NCBI GenBank assembly: GCA_964215955.1
Contig: CAXPDR010000018.1
Span: 367,551 to 431,550 of the forward strand
Source of the DNA: GCA-2706205 sp964215955
Lineage (GTDB): Bacteria > Bdellovibrionota > Bacteriovoracia > Bacteriovoracales > Bacteriovoracaceae
Length of the DNA stretch: 64,000 nucleotides
Direction: 5' to 3'
Shown: in pieces, positions 8,905-17,116 of the stretch
Position numbering within the stretch: position 1 is the stretch's first letter
How the letters are laid out: the number at the start of each line of letters is the position of its first letter
Notes under the pieces: model-generated
Told to the model about the DNA's origin: nothing
The model's database searches: none
What the model saw: the letters and a program-made list of their open reading frames with translations, nothing else
Translations under genes and position numbers: made by a program

Positions 8905-9741
8905 ATGGGCTTAAGAATTAAATCAAACGTACCTTCTCAGATGGTACAGAAAGATCTGAGAAAAGTAGCAGCAAAAACTGATGAAAGTTACGCTAAACTT
9001 TCTTCAGGAAAAAGAATTACAAAATCAGCAGACGATGCAGCCGGATTAGGGATTGCAAAGAAAATGGAGGCTGAGGTTAAAGGTTTAAGAATGGCACAAA
9101 GAAATGCCAATGCCGGTATCTCAATGATCCAAGTAGCTGAGGGTGGACTTGATGAATCATCTAACATTTTAACAAGAATGAGAGAGTTATCAATCCAAGC
9201 AGCATCAGATACAGTTGGAGAGAGAGAGCGTGGATACCTAAACCTTGAATATGAGCAATTAACAAACGAGGTAGATAGAATCTCGAAAACAACAACCTTT
9301 AGTGGTGCACCACTTCTAACAGGTGAAAATGAAAATGGTGTAATGGACTTTCATGTAGGTGCTTATGCTGGGGAGGATAATAAAATTTCCTTCGATGCTC
9401 AAGCTACCAATGCAACAGGTGAGGCACTAGGAATTGCAGGATCAAATATCTTGGATAAGGAAAGTGCAGCAGGAAACTTAGAAGTCATAGATGAAGCAAT
9501 TAATAAAGTGGCAGGATTTAGGGCAAACTTTGGTTCGATCCAGTCAAGACTACAGTCAACTATATCAAATCTAGATACAGCATCAGCTAACACTGAGGCC
9601 GCTAGATCAAGAATTGAAGATGTCGATGTAGCAGAAGAGTCAGCGAAGTTAGCAGCTAACAACGTGATGAAATCTGCAGGTATCTCATCTTTATCGCAGG
9701 CGAATAACATTCCAAATAGTGCATTAAGACTGATTGGATAG
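8905..9741 (+). CDS. fliC: Flagellin
   Basis: A 278-residue flagellin, the filament subunit exported by the flagellar type III apparatus. The ATG at 8905 is chosen because AAAGGAG sits 6 nt upstream and the protein then starts MGLRIKSNV; an in-frame start at 8848 would add 19 residues unrelated to flagellin. The conserved D0/D1 N-terminus is complete (LSSGKRITKSADDAAGLGIA), as is the C-terminal D1/D0 (NLDTASANTEAARSRIEDVDVAEE, ending SALRLIG). The central variable region is very short, so this is a minimal flagellin. Ser/Thr in the TKTTTFSGAP and QATNATGEA stretches could be glycosylated by the products of the modification genes downstream in the window. Expression is predicted from the sigma-28 promoter. 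Confidence 0.97.
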   Translation: MGLRIKSNVPSQMVQKDLRKVAAKTDESYAKLSSGKRITKSADDAAGLGIAKKMEAEVKGLRMAQRNANAGISMIQVAEGGLDESSNILTRMRELSIQAASDTVGERERGYLNLEYEQLTNEVDRISKTTTFSGAPLLTGENENGVMDFHVGAYAGEDNKISFDAQATNATGEALGIAGSNILDKESAAGNLEVIDEAINKVAGFRANFGSIQSRLQSTISNLDTASANTEAARSRIEDVDVAEESAKLAANNVMKSAGISSLSQANNIPNSALRLIG

Positions 9742-9770
9742 GTATTTGTCCCATAAAGTACCAAGGTAAG

Positions 9771-9882
9771 TAGAGAGGCGGGTGCGAGAGCACCCGTATA
9801 TGAAAAAGATTGGATTATAAATTTTTATAAATCAATCGATCTTAAGCCCGCCTCTCTAAAATCAAGAAGAATTTAGAGAGGC
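9771..9882 (+). promoter_or_regulatory. Structured RNA segment with mutually exclusive stems downstream of flagellin
   Basis: Four pairings can be drawn. (a) TAGAGAGGCGGG 9771-9782 with CCCGCCTCTCTA 9847-9858, a 12-bp perfect closing stem. (b) CGGGTGC 9779-9785 with GCACCCG 9790-9796, capped by a GAGA tetraloop. (c) 9808-9820 with 9825-9837, an AT-rich hairpin with two mismatches. (d) GCCTCTCTAAA 9850-9860 with TTTAGAGAGGC 9872-9882, an 11-bp perfect stem followed by AATTTTC. Stems (a) and (d) share 9850-9858 and cannot coexist. This is the geometry of an antiterminator/terminator pair, and it sits between flagellin and the PilZ gene. No known riboswitch class was recognised; a plain flagellin terminator is the alternative. 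Confidence 0.6.
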
Positions 9883-9905
9883 AATTTTCAACAGGGCTTA
9901 TTTAG

Positions 9906-10655
9906 ATGGACCAATTGAATAAAAATTTATTAAAGAGAAATAAAAAAGATTGGGCCATATTTAGCATAATAAACAATGCTAAAATAAATAATAAAACTGT
10001 TGTGGGCTGGAAAATGATAGCAGGAAAAAAGTTTAGAGTTGAAGTCATTTTCCAAGTTATAAGAAAATATAGAAGTGAAATAGTCGTAAGGCCATTTGAT
10101 TCTTCTCAAACCGAAGAATTAAAAAAATTGGCCAGCGGAACTGAAAAGCTAAATTTCTACTTACCAGACGAGATGGTTTTATTTCAAACAGAAGTAAAAC
10201 AGATTGAAGTGAGTGGCGACATTATCGTTGGAATACCAAAAATGATCGCTCAAGTTGAAAGAAGAAAGGATTTTAGATTATTTGTAGAGAATAACTTTAA
10301 GATTCAAGTTAACTTTAAAAAAACTAACCACAATCAAAAGGTGGCCACTCAATTATTTAAAAAAAGTTGTTTTGACATAAGTTCAGGTGGTGCAGCTTTT
10401 ATAACCTCAAAACTAGAGAGTAAATTTTTTCAAACAGGTGATGTTATTGAAAATTTTGAAATAGAGTTTGAAGATAAAAAAATTGAGGCAGAAGCGAAAG
10501 TCGTCCAGCTTAAAAAACTTGAAAAAAATAAATCAAAAACTATCGTTTATGGAGAGTTCCTAATAAGTCTAGAATTCCAAAAAATGAAACCAGAAGACAA
10601 AGAATTCTTAAAGGAAATGGTCTTTAGATACTCCGAATTTCAAAACGTTATTTAA
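9906..10655 (+). CDS. PilZ domain protein (probable c-di-GMP receptor)
   Basis: A 249-residue cytoplasmic protein with an N-terminal YcgR-like domain (about 20-115) and a C-terminal PilZ domain (about 117-240). The two c-di-GMP-binding motifs are visible: RxxxR as RKDFR at residues 120-124 and DxSxxG as DISSGG at 157-162. Such proteins act as c-di-GMP-responsive brakes on flagellar rotation or as regulators of surface appendages. It lies directly downstream of flagellin and the structured RNA segment, which supports a motility role. No strong Shine-Dalgarno is seen upstream of the ATG. Confidence 0.88.
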   Translation: MDQLNKNLLKRNKKDWAIFSIINNAKINNKTVVGWKMIAGKKFRVEVIFQVIRKYRSEIVVRPFDSSQTEELKKLASGTEKLNFYLPDEMVLFQTEVKQIEVSGDIIVGIPKMIAQVERRKDFRLFVENNFKIQVNFKKTNHNQKVATQLFKKSCFDISSGGAAFITSKLESKFFQTGDVIENFEIEFEDKKIEAEAKVVQLKKLEKNKSKTIVYGEFLISLEFQKMKPEDKEFLKEMVFRYSEFQNVI

Positions 10656-10691
10656 TTTTTCAAACTCAAATTTCTATCATAAAATCCATTT

Positions 10692-11441
10692 ATGCAATTC
10701 GTATCGATTTCAGATTTACATATAAAAAAAAGTGGAGATGAAGCTTCTAAGCTTTTTTTGCACTTTTGTAATCATGAATTTACAAAAAACTCGGATAGAG
10801 TTTATTTTCTTGGTGATATATTTGAGCTTCTTATTGGAGATCATTACTCATATACAAAAAAATATGCCTTCTTTTTTGAAGAAATTGTGAAGCTCTTAGA
10901 TTCTGGGAAGGAAGTCATTTTTCTTGAAGGAAATCATGATTTCCATTTTAAAAAAATAGCTTATAAATACTTTAAGAAACATACAGAAAATTGGTCTAAG
11001 TTTCGCTATGAAAAGCATGGTGAAATTTTTGAAACGAGCGGGAAAAAACTCTTTATTTGTCATGGTTATGAGGTTGATTATTATAATCAATACTTTAAAA
11101 ATTGGTATGAAATTTATACGTCTAAGTGGATGTACATTTTAAGTACTTATATCTTACCATTTTTCATTATAAATTTTTTAGGAAATCTCGCCTCAAAAGA
11201 CTCTAAACGTAGAGGGAAAAAGACTTTTGATTTTATGAAAATGAAAGAAAAGTATTTAATTGGTGCTAAAGCGCTTATAGAAGAAAAGTCAATTGATGGA
11301 GTCATCTGTGGGCATACACATATTGAGGAAGAACAATTTTTTGAAAACCAAACGATTTATTTTAATAATGGATTTCCTATTAAACATAAAAGAGCAATCA
11401 TTGTTCGTGATGGTAAGCCGGAACTATTTTCTTTAACTTAA
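10692..11441 (+). CDS. LpxH-like metallophosphoesterase (UDP-2,3-diacylglucosamine diphosphatase family)
   Basis: A 249-residue calcineurin-type phosphoesterase. The dimetal motifs occur in order: SDLH (residues 7-10), LGDIFE, EGNHD, CHGYEVD and GHTH. The GDxFE spacing and the helical insert with hydrophobic patches (about residues 145-175, WMYILSTYILPFFIINFLG) resemble LpxH/LpxH2, which cleave UDP-diacylglucosamine to lipid X at the inner membrane in lipid A synthesis. GNHD replaces the GNRD typical of classical LpxH, so an LpxH2-like or other phosphoesterase is possible. The 3' end overlaps the convergent gene by 4 nt. Confidence 0.75.
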   Translation: MQFVSISDLHIKKSGDEASKLFLHFCNHEFTKNSDRVYFLGDIFELLIGDHYSYTKKYAFFFEEIVKLLDSGKEVIFLEGNHDFHFKKIAYKYFKKHTENWSKFRYEKHGEIFETSGKKLFICHGYEVDYYNQYFKNWYEIYTSKWMYILSTYILPFFIINFLGNLASKDSKRRGKKTFDFMKMKEKYLIGAKALIEEKSIDGVICGHTHIEEEQFFENQTIYFNNGFPIKHKRAIIVRDGKPELFSLT

Positions 11442-11989
11442 AAGGAAAGTTTAAAACTTATAAGCGCACCGGGAACAAAAGTATAAATAGCATCTTTCGC
11501 GTCTACTGTTCCATGGCCTTTAGAATCTCTATATTCTTTTAAAATCCCAGCAATTAAAGCAGCACCTGCCCCAGTAAGAGCACAAACAAGATTTTTGTTT
11601 TTCCCGTTAAAAACTTTCTGACAAAGTTTAGTGGTTCCTGCTGAGATAAGAGCTCCAATAATGGCATGTTTTTGTTTATCTTTTTCTGCTTGAAATGCTG
11701 TGTGAAGTATGGATGCAATTAAACTAACATTTACGGCTGTTTGGAAGTTTGGATTATTAAGAAAACTGTCATTTTGAGCATTTGGACAGTTTGTATTGTT
11801 TTGATTGAGTCCAGCCATTGAACTTAGTTCACCCCTTGTAATCTGTTGTCCACCAATATTAACGACCTCTTCATCAAAGCTTTCGACATTAGTGTAATCT
11901 GCAAGAGACGGGGGTTGGATTTTAAAATCCTCAGCAAAGGAATAAAATGGAAATAGTAAAATAAACAAAATGGGTAAAATATTTTTCAT
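11438..11989 (-). CDS. Exported protein, possible YfiM/DUF2279-like membrane-associated fold
   Basis: A 183-residue protein with a signal peptide (MKNILPILFILLFPFYSFA). The C-terminal part carries DKQKHAIIGALISAG, then CALTGAGAALIAGILKEYRD and a final DAKDAIYTFVPGAL. This series of DKxxH, glycine-rich hydrophobic helices, KExxD and a C-terminal Gly-rich helix resembles the small DUF2279/YfiM-like family, whose function is unknown. The middle region (residues 20-80) is unrelated. Two cysteines flank the NGKNKN loop and may form a disulfide. It follows recN by 113 bp on the same strand, and its 3' end overlaps the convergent phosphoesterase gene by 4 nt. Confidence 0.5.
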   Translation of the reverse strand: MKNILPILFILLFPFYSFAEDFKIQPPSLADYTNVESFDEEVVNIGGQQITRGELSSMAGLNQNNTNCPNAQNDSFLNNPNFQTAVNVSLIASILHTAFQAEKDKQKHAIIGALISAGTTKLCQKVFNGKNKNLVCALTGAGAALIAGILKEYRDSKGHGTVDAKDAIYTFVPGALISFKLSF

Positions 11990-12102
11990 CCTATTTTAGA
12001 TACAATTTCTATGCCATTTAAATTACCTGATATTAGGGGCTTAAGGTACACAAAATCATCAGATATAACTGTGATGTTATTTTTTTAATCAGTTTTAACA
12101 GA

Positions 12103-13725
12103 TTAAAGCGAAGACATCTCTTTTACTTCATCTTCTAATTGTTTATGGGTTAACTCATCAATTCTAGAGTGAGTCCTACCATCTTCTTCAGATAAATGTT
12201 TACTTACTTTAATAAGTTTATCTGCGAATTTGGCAATTTGAGGTAAGTGTGTAATAGCAATAACTTGAGAGTTGTTTGATACTTTATTTAATGAGTTTCC
12301 AACTGTGATCGCTGTTTCTCCTCCGATTCCTGTATCTATTTCATCGAATAAGAATATATTTATAGAATCTTTACTTGATAGAAGAGTTCTTAATGCAAGA
12401 AGAATTCTAGATAGCTCCCCCCCTGAAGCAATGTCTTTAATTTTAAAGAATCCCTCCCCTGGGTTTGTTTCTGCTAAAAAAGAGATCGAACTTTGGCCAT
12501 TTGAATTTAATTCATCTAGCTTTGTAACTTCTATCTTAACAGTCGCTCCACTCATTTTTAAATTCTGAACTTCTTTAGTAAGAGCCTCACTTAAATTCTG
12601 AGAATATTTCACCCTTCGTTCGTGGAGTTTATCAGATAAATTTATACATGTGTTTCTTAAGTCTTTTATTTTGTCTTTTAGGATATCGACAGAATCTGTT
12701 AGATTCTCTAATTCTTTTCTTTCTTGAATAAATCCATGATAGATATTAATTAATTCATCTGTAGATGCCTGATACTTTCTTTTTAATTTTTGATAAAGGT
12801 CGAGTTCATCTAGAACTGCCTCTAAGTCTTCGTCGCTATAATCAAAATCAACACTAGAATTTATTTTATAGTTAATATCATTTAAGGCTTCTTTTGCATT
12901 AAAAAATTGCTCAATAGATTCTTTATCCAATAGTTTATCTGTGATTTCTCTTTCAACTTGATTTAATAGGTCTAGAAGCCCCGGCAGATTATGGTCTCCT
13001 CCATCAAATAATTGGTTCAATTTATCTACGGATATCTTATTTTCTTCTAAATTTTGAAGTGATCTTTTCTTTTCAACAAGTTCTATTTCTCTCTCGCTAG
13101 AAGGGTTAAGCTTTTCGAACTCGCTTATTTGGAAAGTTAAATAATCTAATTTTTGTGTGATTTCTAATTTCTTATTTTCTATGGACTTTAGTTCTTCAGT
13201 GTTTTGTATTAAATGATTGAAAACATTACTATATTCACTCTTTAAAGTTTCGTTTACGGAAAATTGATCTAAAAGAAGTAATTGATAGTTACTAGATAAA
13301 AGTTTTTGATTCTCAAATTGACCGACAAGGTCTATGTACCGTTTAGCAAATTTAGTTAATGTCGCTAATTGGCAACTTTGATGATTTAAAAATGCTTTAG
13401 ATTTTCCATTTTTGTAAATGATACGTTTTATATGGATCTCATCTTGATCATAAGGAAAGTTGTTTTGATCAAAGTAATTTTTAATTTCGATATCTGTACA
13501 GGTGAAAACGCCTTCAACTATTGCAAATTCAAATGTATTTCTAACTGTTCTTTTATCCGCTCTATGTCCCAAAATTAATTGGAGTGCATCTAGAATTAAA
13601 CTTTTTCCAGAACCAGTCTCTCCAACAATCGCATTGAAACCTGTATCAAAGTTAATGGCTTGATCTTCAAAGGTTGCAAAGTTTTTTAGTGACAAGCTTG
13701 ATAAGTATAAACCCATTGTATTCAT
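12103..13725 (-). CDS. recN: DNA repair protein RecN
   Basis: A 540-residue SMC-like ATPase that holds DNA ends during recombinational double-strand-break repair. The N-terminal ATPase lobe has Walker A GETGSGKS at residues 35-42. Coiled-coil arms occupy about 150-370. The C-terminal lobe has the ABC signature SGGELSR, Walker B IFLFDEIDTGIGG and the H-loop ITHLPQIA. AGGA lies 7 nt before ATG 13725, supporting that start. It is the last gene of a long minus-strand run, 9 nt behind nadK; nadK-recN adjacency is common in bacteria, but its attachment to flagellar genes is not. Confidence 0.97.
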   Translation of the reverse strand: MNTMGLYLSSLSLKNFATFEDQAINFDTGFNAIVGETGSGKSLILDALQLILGHRADKRTVRNTFEFAIVEGVFTCTDIEIKNYFDQNNFPYDQDEIHIKRIIYKNGKSKAFLNHQSCQLATLTKFAKRYIDLVGQFENQKLLSSNYQLLLLDQFSVNETLKSEYSNVFNHLIQNTEELKSIENKKLEITQKLDYLTFQISEFEKLNPSSEREIELVEKKRSLQNLEENKISVDKLNQLFDGGDHNLPGLLDLLNQVEREITDKLLDKESIEQFFNAKEALNDINYKINSSVDFDYSDEDLEAVLDELDLYQKLKRKYQASTDELINIYHGFIQERKELENLTDSVDILKDKIKDLRNTCINLSDKLHERRVKYSQNLSEALTKEVQNLKMSGATVKIEVTKLDELNSNGQSSISFLAETNPGEGFFKIKDIASGGELSRILLALRTLLSSKDSINIFLFDEIDTGIGGETAITVGNSLNKVSNNSQVIAITHLPQIAKFADKLIKVSKHLSEEDGRTHSRIDELTHKQLEDEVKEMSSL

Positions 13726-13734
13726 AATTGTATC

Positions 13735-14640
13735 CTAGTATACCTCGCGTCTTCCATGGACGAATTTTTCTTTTAGTGTGTGGAAGTAGGTTCTCTCATC
13801 ATTTTTAATGAGTTGAATGCTACGTTTTATTTCTTTGTTTAATATGATTGTTTGGTTGTTTTGAATGGAGATAAACTCTTGCCCATCTAGAGTGATGTTT
13901 ACGCTATCAATTTTATCTAATAGTTTAATGGTAAGCTTGTGTCCATCAGGAATAACCAAAGGGCGGTGGGTTAGGCTGTGGGCACATATGGGGGTCAAAA
14001 TTAGCGCCTTCACATCTGGGTGAACAATAGGACCACCAGCTGCAAGGGAATAAGCTGTTGATCCATAAGTCGAACTTATTATAAGGCCGTCACCGGTAAG
14101 ATTATAAATGTGCTCACCGCTACTTTCTACAGAAAGTGAAAACATCCTCGCTAGATCATTTTTAGTGAAAACGGCATCATTAAAAAAAACCTTTTTAACT
14201 AATTTTTTATCACCTTCATACACAGTAATGGAATATAAATTTTTCTTAAAGCTAGTATACTTCCCAGCAAGAATAACATTTAGCTTTTCGTAAAAGTCGT
14301 TTTTACTAAACTCTGTAATAAAACCTAAGCGACCAAGATTTACTGAGAAAACTGGAACTTTAGAGCTCACGCTTCGAGAAACACCCAGAAGTGTTCCATC
14401 ACCACCGAGAGAAATAATTAAGTCCGTCTCATTAAAAACAAATCTTTCTGTTTGAAATTCAATCTTATCAAGAGTTTTATTACTGATGCATTTTGATAAA
14501 CGGCTCTCTTCTTTTGCAAGAAAAAATATATTTTTTTGCCTCCTACTTAGCCATCTAACTAAATTAGTAATGGTATTTGGTAGTTCTTCAATTTTTGAAG
14601 GTTTCAAAATAATGGCAATATTAATCAAGTCTTTGTTCAT
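13735..14640 (-). CDS. nadK: NAD kinase
   Basis: A 301-residue kinase that phosphorylates NAD to NADP in the cytosol. Visible motifs are ISLGGDGTLLG (nucleotide/diphosphate binding), LGRLGFITEF, FNDAVF in the position of the usual NE/ND motif, and the GDGLIISSTYGSTAYSLAAG block, followed by HSLTHRPLVIP. Length is typical. It starts 6 nt after the response regulator stop and ends 9 nt before recN, within the same unidirectional gene run. Confidence 0.96.
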   Translation of the reverse strand: MNKDLINIAIILKPSKIEELPNTITNLVRWLSRRQKNIFFLAKEESRLSKCISNKTLDKIEFQTERFVFNETDLIISLGGDGTLLGVSRSVSSKVPVFSVNLGRLGFITEFSKNDFYEKLNVILAGKYTSFKKNLYSITVYEGDKKLVKKVFFNDAVFTKNDLARMFSLSVESSGEHIYNLTGDGLIISSTYGSTAYSLAAGGPIVHPDVKALILTPICAHSLTHRPLVIPDGHKLTIKLLDKIDSVNITLDGQEFISIQNNQTIILNKEIKRSIQLIKNDERTYFHTLKEKFVHGRREVY

Positions 14641-14646
14641 AGCTTT

Positions 14647-15003
14647 TTATTCTAAAAAGGTTTTGATAGCTTCTATCATACTATCAAAGGGTTTGTTTAG
14701 TATTTTACATCCATATCTGGACGCTTTTTCAAGGACTTGCGGTGATGAATAAGCCGTTATGATAACGAAAACATTCTTTATTTCATCCATGGAATAAATG
14801 GATTTAGATTCTTCAATGACATCGAAACCAGAAATATCCTGGAGCATCAAATCACAAATAACTCTGTCATATTTATTTTTAGAAATGAGTTCAATAGCTT
14901 CTTTGCCAGCTGGAGTTGCGTCAACATCACAGCCTTTTTTTTCAAGTAATTTTTTTAAGGATTTTTGAATAAGAATTTCATCTTCAATTATTAGTATTTT
15001 CAT
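14647..15003 (-). CDS. Single-domain response regulator (CheY-like receiver)
   Basis: A 118-residue receiver domain with no output domain. The acidic pocket is IIEDE at the N-terminus, the phosphoacceptor is Asp 51 (VICDLML), the switch Thr is at 83 (IITAYS) and the conserved Lys is 104 (LNKPFD). It overlaps the end of the histidine kinase gene by 20 nt, so the two should be translated together and form a cognate pair. Because it lacks an effector domain, it probably acts by protein-protein contact, as CheY does with the flagellar switch, or passes phosphate onward. Confidence 0.92.
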   Translation of the reverse strand: MKILIIEDEILIQKSLKKLLEKKGCDVDATPAGKEAIELISKNKYDRVICDLMLQDISGFDVIEESKSIYSMDEIKNVFVIITAYSSPQVLEKASRYGCKILNKPFDSMIEAIKTFLE

Positions 15004-16561
15004 TTGGTAATATTAATTCAAATTGTGCACCTTTGTCATTGGGCACATATACAATTTCACCATTCATTTTTTGCATTAGGTTTTTACAAATATTCAATCC
15101 GAGACCCGTTCCTTCAGCTTTGGTGGTAAAAAAAGCATTAAAAATGTTTTCTGAGTTTTTCTGAATTCCCGGACCATTATCTATAAAAGTAATAAGTTTT
15201 TTATTTCCCACATTTTTTAGTTCAATCCTAATCTTTCCAGTTTTGTGGGACTCCGTTTTTATGGCCTGAGAGCTGTTAATAATTAGGTTGAAAAATATCT
15301 GAGCTAACCAGGTTTTATTTCCCCTCACTAGAAAGGCTTCGTCTGTAATTTGAATAATTTCACGTTCAATATTTCTAGTTTCACTTTTTGTTAAGGTAAA
15401 AACTTCTTTTAAGAGAAGTTTTACATCGATTTCCTCGAAGTCAGATTTTGTTTGATAAATATTGGAGAAATTTTCCATTATTGATTGGGATCTCTTGATG
15501 GCCAAGGAGATATCGTTTACCAGTTCAATTTGGTCTTCCTCCAAGTCCTCAGATTTTAATAGCTCGGTAGATAATTGAAGGCCAAAAAGTGGATTTGAAA
15601 GTTCATGTCTTAAAGTGTTTAACAATTCCCCTAATAAGTTTAGTTTCTCTTGATGAAAGCTAAAATTATTTTCGTTTTTTTGGATGAAATTTAAAACCCC
15701 TTCACCTATATTTTTATAGGAATCAATTTCAAGAGTTCTTTTAAGGGTTTCAAGGGCACTTTGATTAAGTCTTTTTGATGTAGTTTTAAAATAATTATCT
15801 AAATTGAATTTAACATAGCCAATTATGTTATTAAACTTTTCTATTTCTGTATCATTTTGGGGGAGAAAGTCATTCCTTGTTAATATGAAAATAACATTGT
15901 GAGTAGTTAAAATCAGTTCATGGGCCAAACAGGTTCCTATTATTTGAAAGTCCGAAGCTTTTAAAGAAGATTGTCCAAAAGAACGATTTTTAGATTTTTT
16001 AATAGCATTAAAAAGTGTTGTGAAAGTTCCAACGGAGTGTTCAGTTTCAAAACTTTTGTCTTTTTCAATTGTATATTGTTTGGCTGCTTGGTGGCCTTTT
16101 TCATGCACGAATAAGTGAATTGTTGAATAGCTATTTATAAATTCAATTTCGAATAATTTTTGTAAATTATTTTCAAGGTCTAATTTAGGGTTTGATAATC
16201 TTATTAAATCCATGAAGTTTTCAGGCATTAATTTGTTTAACGATTTTTTATTTAAAGTCTTACTAGGAATATTATCTTTTGCTTGTTCAAATAACTTGTG
16301 GATTAGATTAAGAGTAATTGGCAAGTTTTCAACAGTGGTAGAAATTTGCTTATTATCTGAATTTTCAAGATGATAATTTAGTGTCAATTGATTATGATTA
16401 GTTTTAACTACCTCTAGATCAGAGTCAGCTTTATTTGTACAAATGAGAATATCTGTTAAATCAGTTAGTTTAAAAAATTCAGACTGGGTTATATTATCTA
16501 AAAATACTTTTAGTTTTCTGTGTTTGTATTTTTGATTGCCGGTAAGATTAAGATTTTCCAC
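14984..16561 (-). CDS. Cytoplasmic sensor histidine kinase
   Basis: A 525-residue kinase without transmembrane segments or signal peptide. The first 300 residues are an unrecognised sensor region, rich in Lys, Asn and Leu. The phosphoacceptor His 319 lies in LRHELSNPL (H box). The N box is FFNLIINSSQA, and the G boxes are FIDNGPGI and GTGLGLNICK, all intact. The GTG start at 16561 overlaps the upstream gene by 52 nt, an unusually long overlap, but no better in-frame start was found nearby. The kinase is followed by its single-domain regulator. The link to flagellar genes in the same run suggests control of motility or of flagellin modification; that is an inference. Confidence 0.9.
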   Translation of the reverse strand: MENLNLTGNQKYKHRKLKVFLDNITQSEFFKLTDLTDILICTNKADSDLEVVKTNHNQLTLNYHLENSDNKQISTTVENLPITLNLIHKLFEQAKDNIPSKTLNKKSLNKLMPENFMDLIRLSNPKLDLENNLQKLFEIEFINSYSTIHLFVHEKGHQAAKQYTIEKDKSFETEHSVGTFTTLFNAIKKSKNRSFGQSSLKASDFQIIGTCLAHELILTTHNVIFILTRNDFLPQNDTEIEKFNNIIGYVKFNLDNYFKTTSKRLNQSALETLKRTLEIDSYKNIGEGVLNFIQKNENNFSFHQEKLNLLGELLNTLRHELSNPLFGLQLSTELLKSEDLEEDQIELVNDISLAIKRSQSIMENFSNIYQTKSDFEEIDVKLLLKEVFTLTKSETRNIEREIIQITDEAFLVRGNKTWLAQIFFNLIINSSQAIKTESHKTGKIRIELKNVGNKKLITFIDNGPGIQKNSENIFNAFFTTKAEGTGLGLNICKNLMQKMNGEIVYVPNDKGAQFELILPNENTNN

Positions 16562-17115
16562 TGAGTTAGGTTATCTTTTAGCTCATATTCTAGCAAGTCC
16601 GTAAGAACGATGAAATCTTCCTTTGTTTGGGCATTGTAAATTGCTTTTAAAACTGAAAGAAGGTGTATTTGCAACTCTTTTTGTGGAAGTTCGTTTTGAA
16701 TATCAAGTTTTTTAATACTGTAACTGATGCCTTGAATAAAAATATCAATAGCTTCGATAATTTTTGTAAGCTTTATTTGTGCAATATCATTCTGGTCATT
16801 TTCCAGTAAGTCGGCACATACACTAATTTTTACTAAGATCTTATCTAATAATTGAGATAGATCATCTGATAAGTCATTTAATTGATTTTCAACAGGTGTA
16901 AAATTCACAATTATATGATCAGATTTTTCAATAGGTCTTATTAAAAGAGGATTTTCGCTGTTTGGCTCAATAACCTGACCGTTAAGGGCAAGTTTCTTTA
17001 TATCATATTTTTCGAAAGGAAATTCTTTTTGTAATTTTGGTAATAAAGACTGAAGATTCAAATATTCATATTCATTAAAGTTTATATGAGTTGAGTTAAC
17101 TTCAATTGTGGCCAT
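16510..17115 (-). CDS. Unknown protein with possible N-terminal beta-grasp (ubiquitin-like) domain
   Basis: A 201-residue protein; ATG 17115 is preferred because it follows the upstream stop by 1 nt with AAGGAAG before it, whereas the longer frame from 17178 overlaps the previous gene by 62 nt. Residues 1-75 read IEVNSTHINFNEYEYLNLQ, then LPKL, LALNGQVIEP and DHIIVNFTP. This strand-strand-helix-strand-strand pattern recalls ThiS/MoaD-like beta-grasp folds, but the C-terminal GG is absent. Residues 90-200 are helical. No known family was recognised. It lies between a GT9-like gene and a histidine kinase. Confidence 0.55.
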   Translation of the reverse strand: MATIEVNSTHINFNEYEYLNLQSLLPKLQKEFPFEKYDIKKLALNGQVIEPNSENPLLIRPIEKSDHIIVNFTPVENQLNDLSDDLSQLLDKILVKISVCADLLENDQNDIAQIKLTKIIEAIDIFIQGISYSIKKLDIQNELPQKELQIHLLSVLKAIYNAQTKEDFIVLTDLLEYELKDNLTQWKILILPAIKNTNTEN

Positions 17116-17116
17116 C

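Noticed and set aside
9399..9764. 121-codon minus-strand frame opposite flagellin
   Set aside because: Fully antisense to the conserved flagellin C-terminus, no ribosome site, composition follows the flagellin codons.
9771..9882. Known c-di-GMP riboswitch (GEMM) before the PilZ gene
   Set aside because: The conserved GEMM sequence blocks are not present; only generic stem pairing is seen.
12050..12102. Terminator hairpin after recN
   Set aside because: The TTAATC/GATTAA pairing is short with mismatches and lacks a T-run on the relevant strand.
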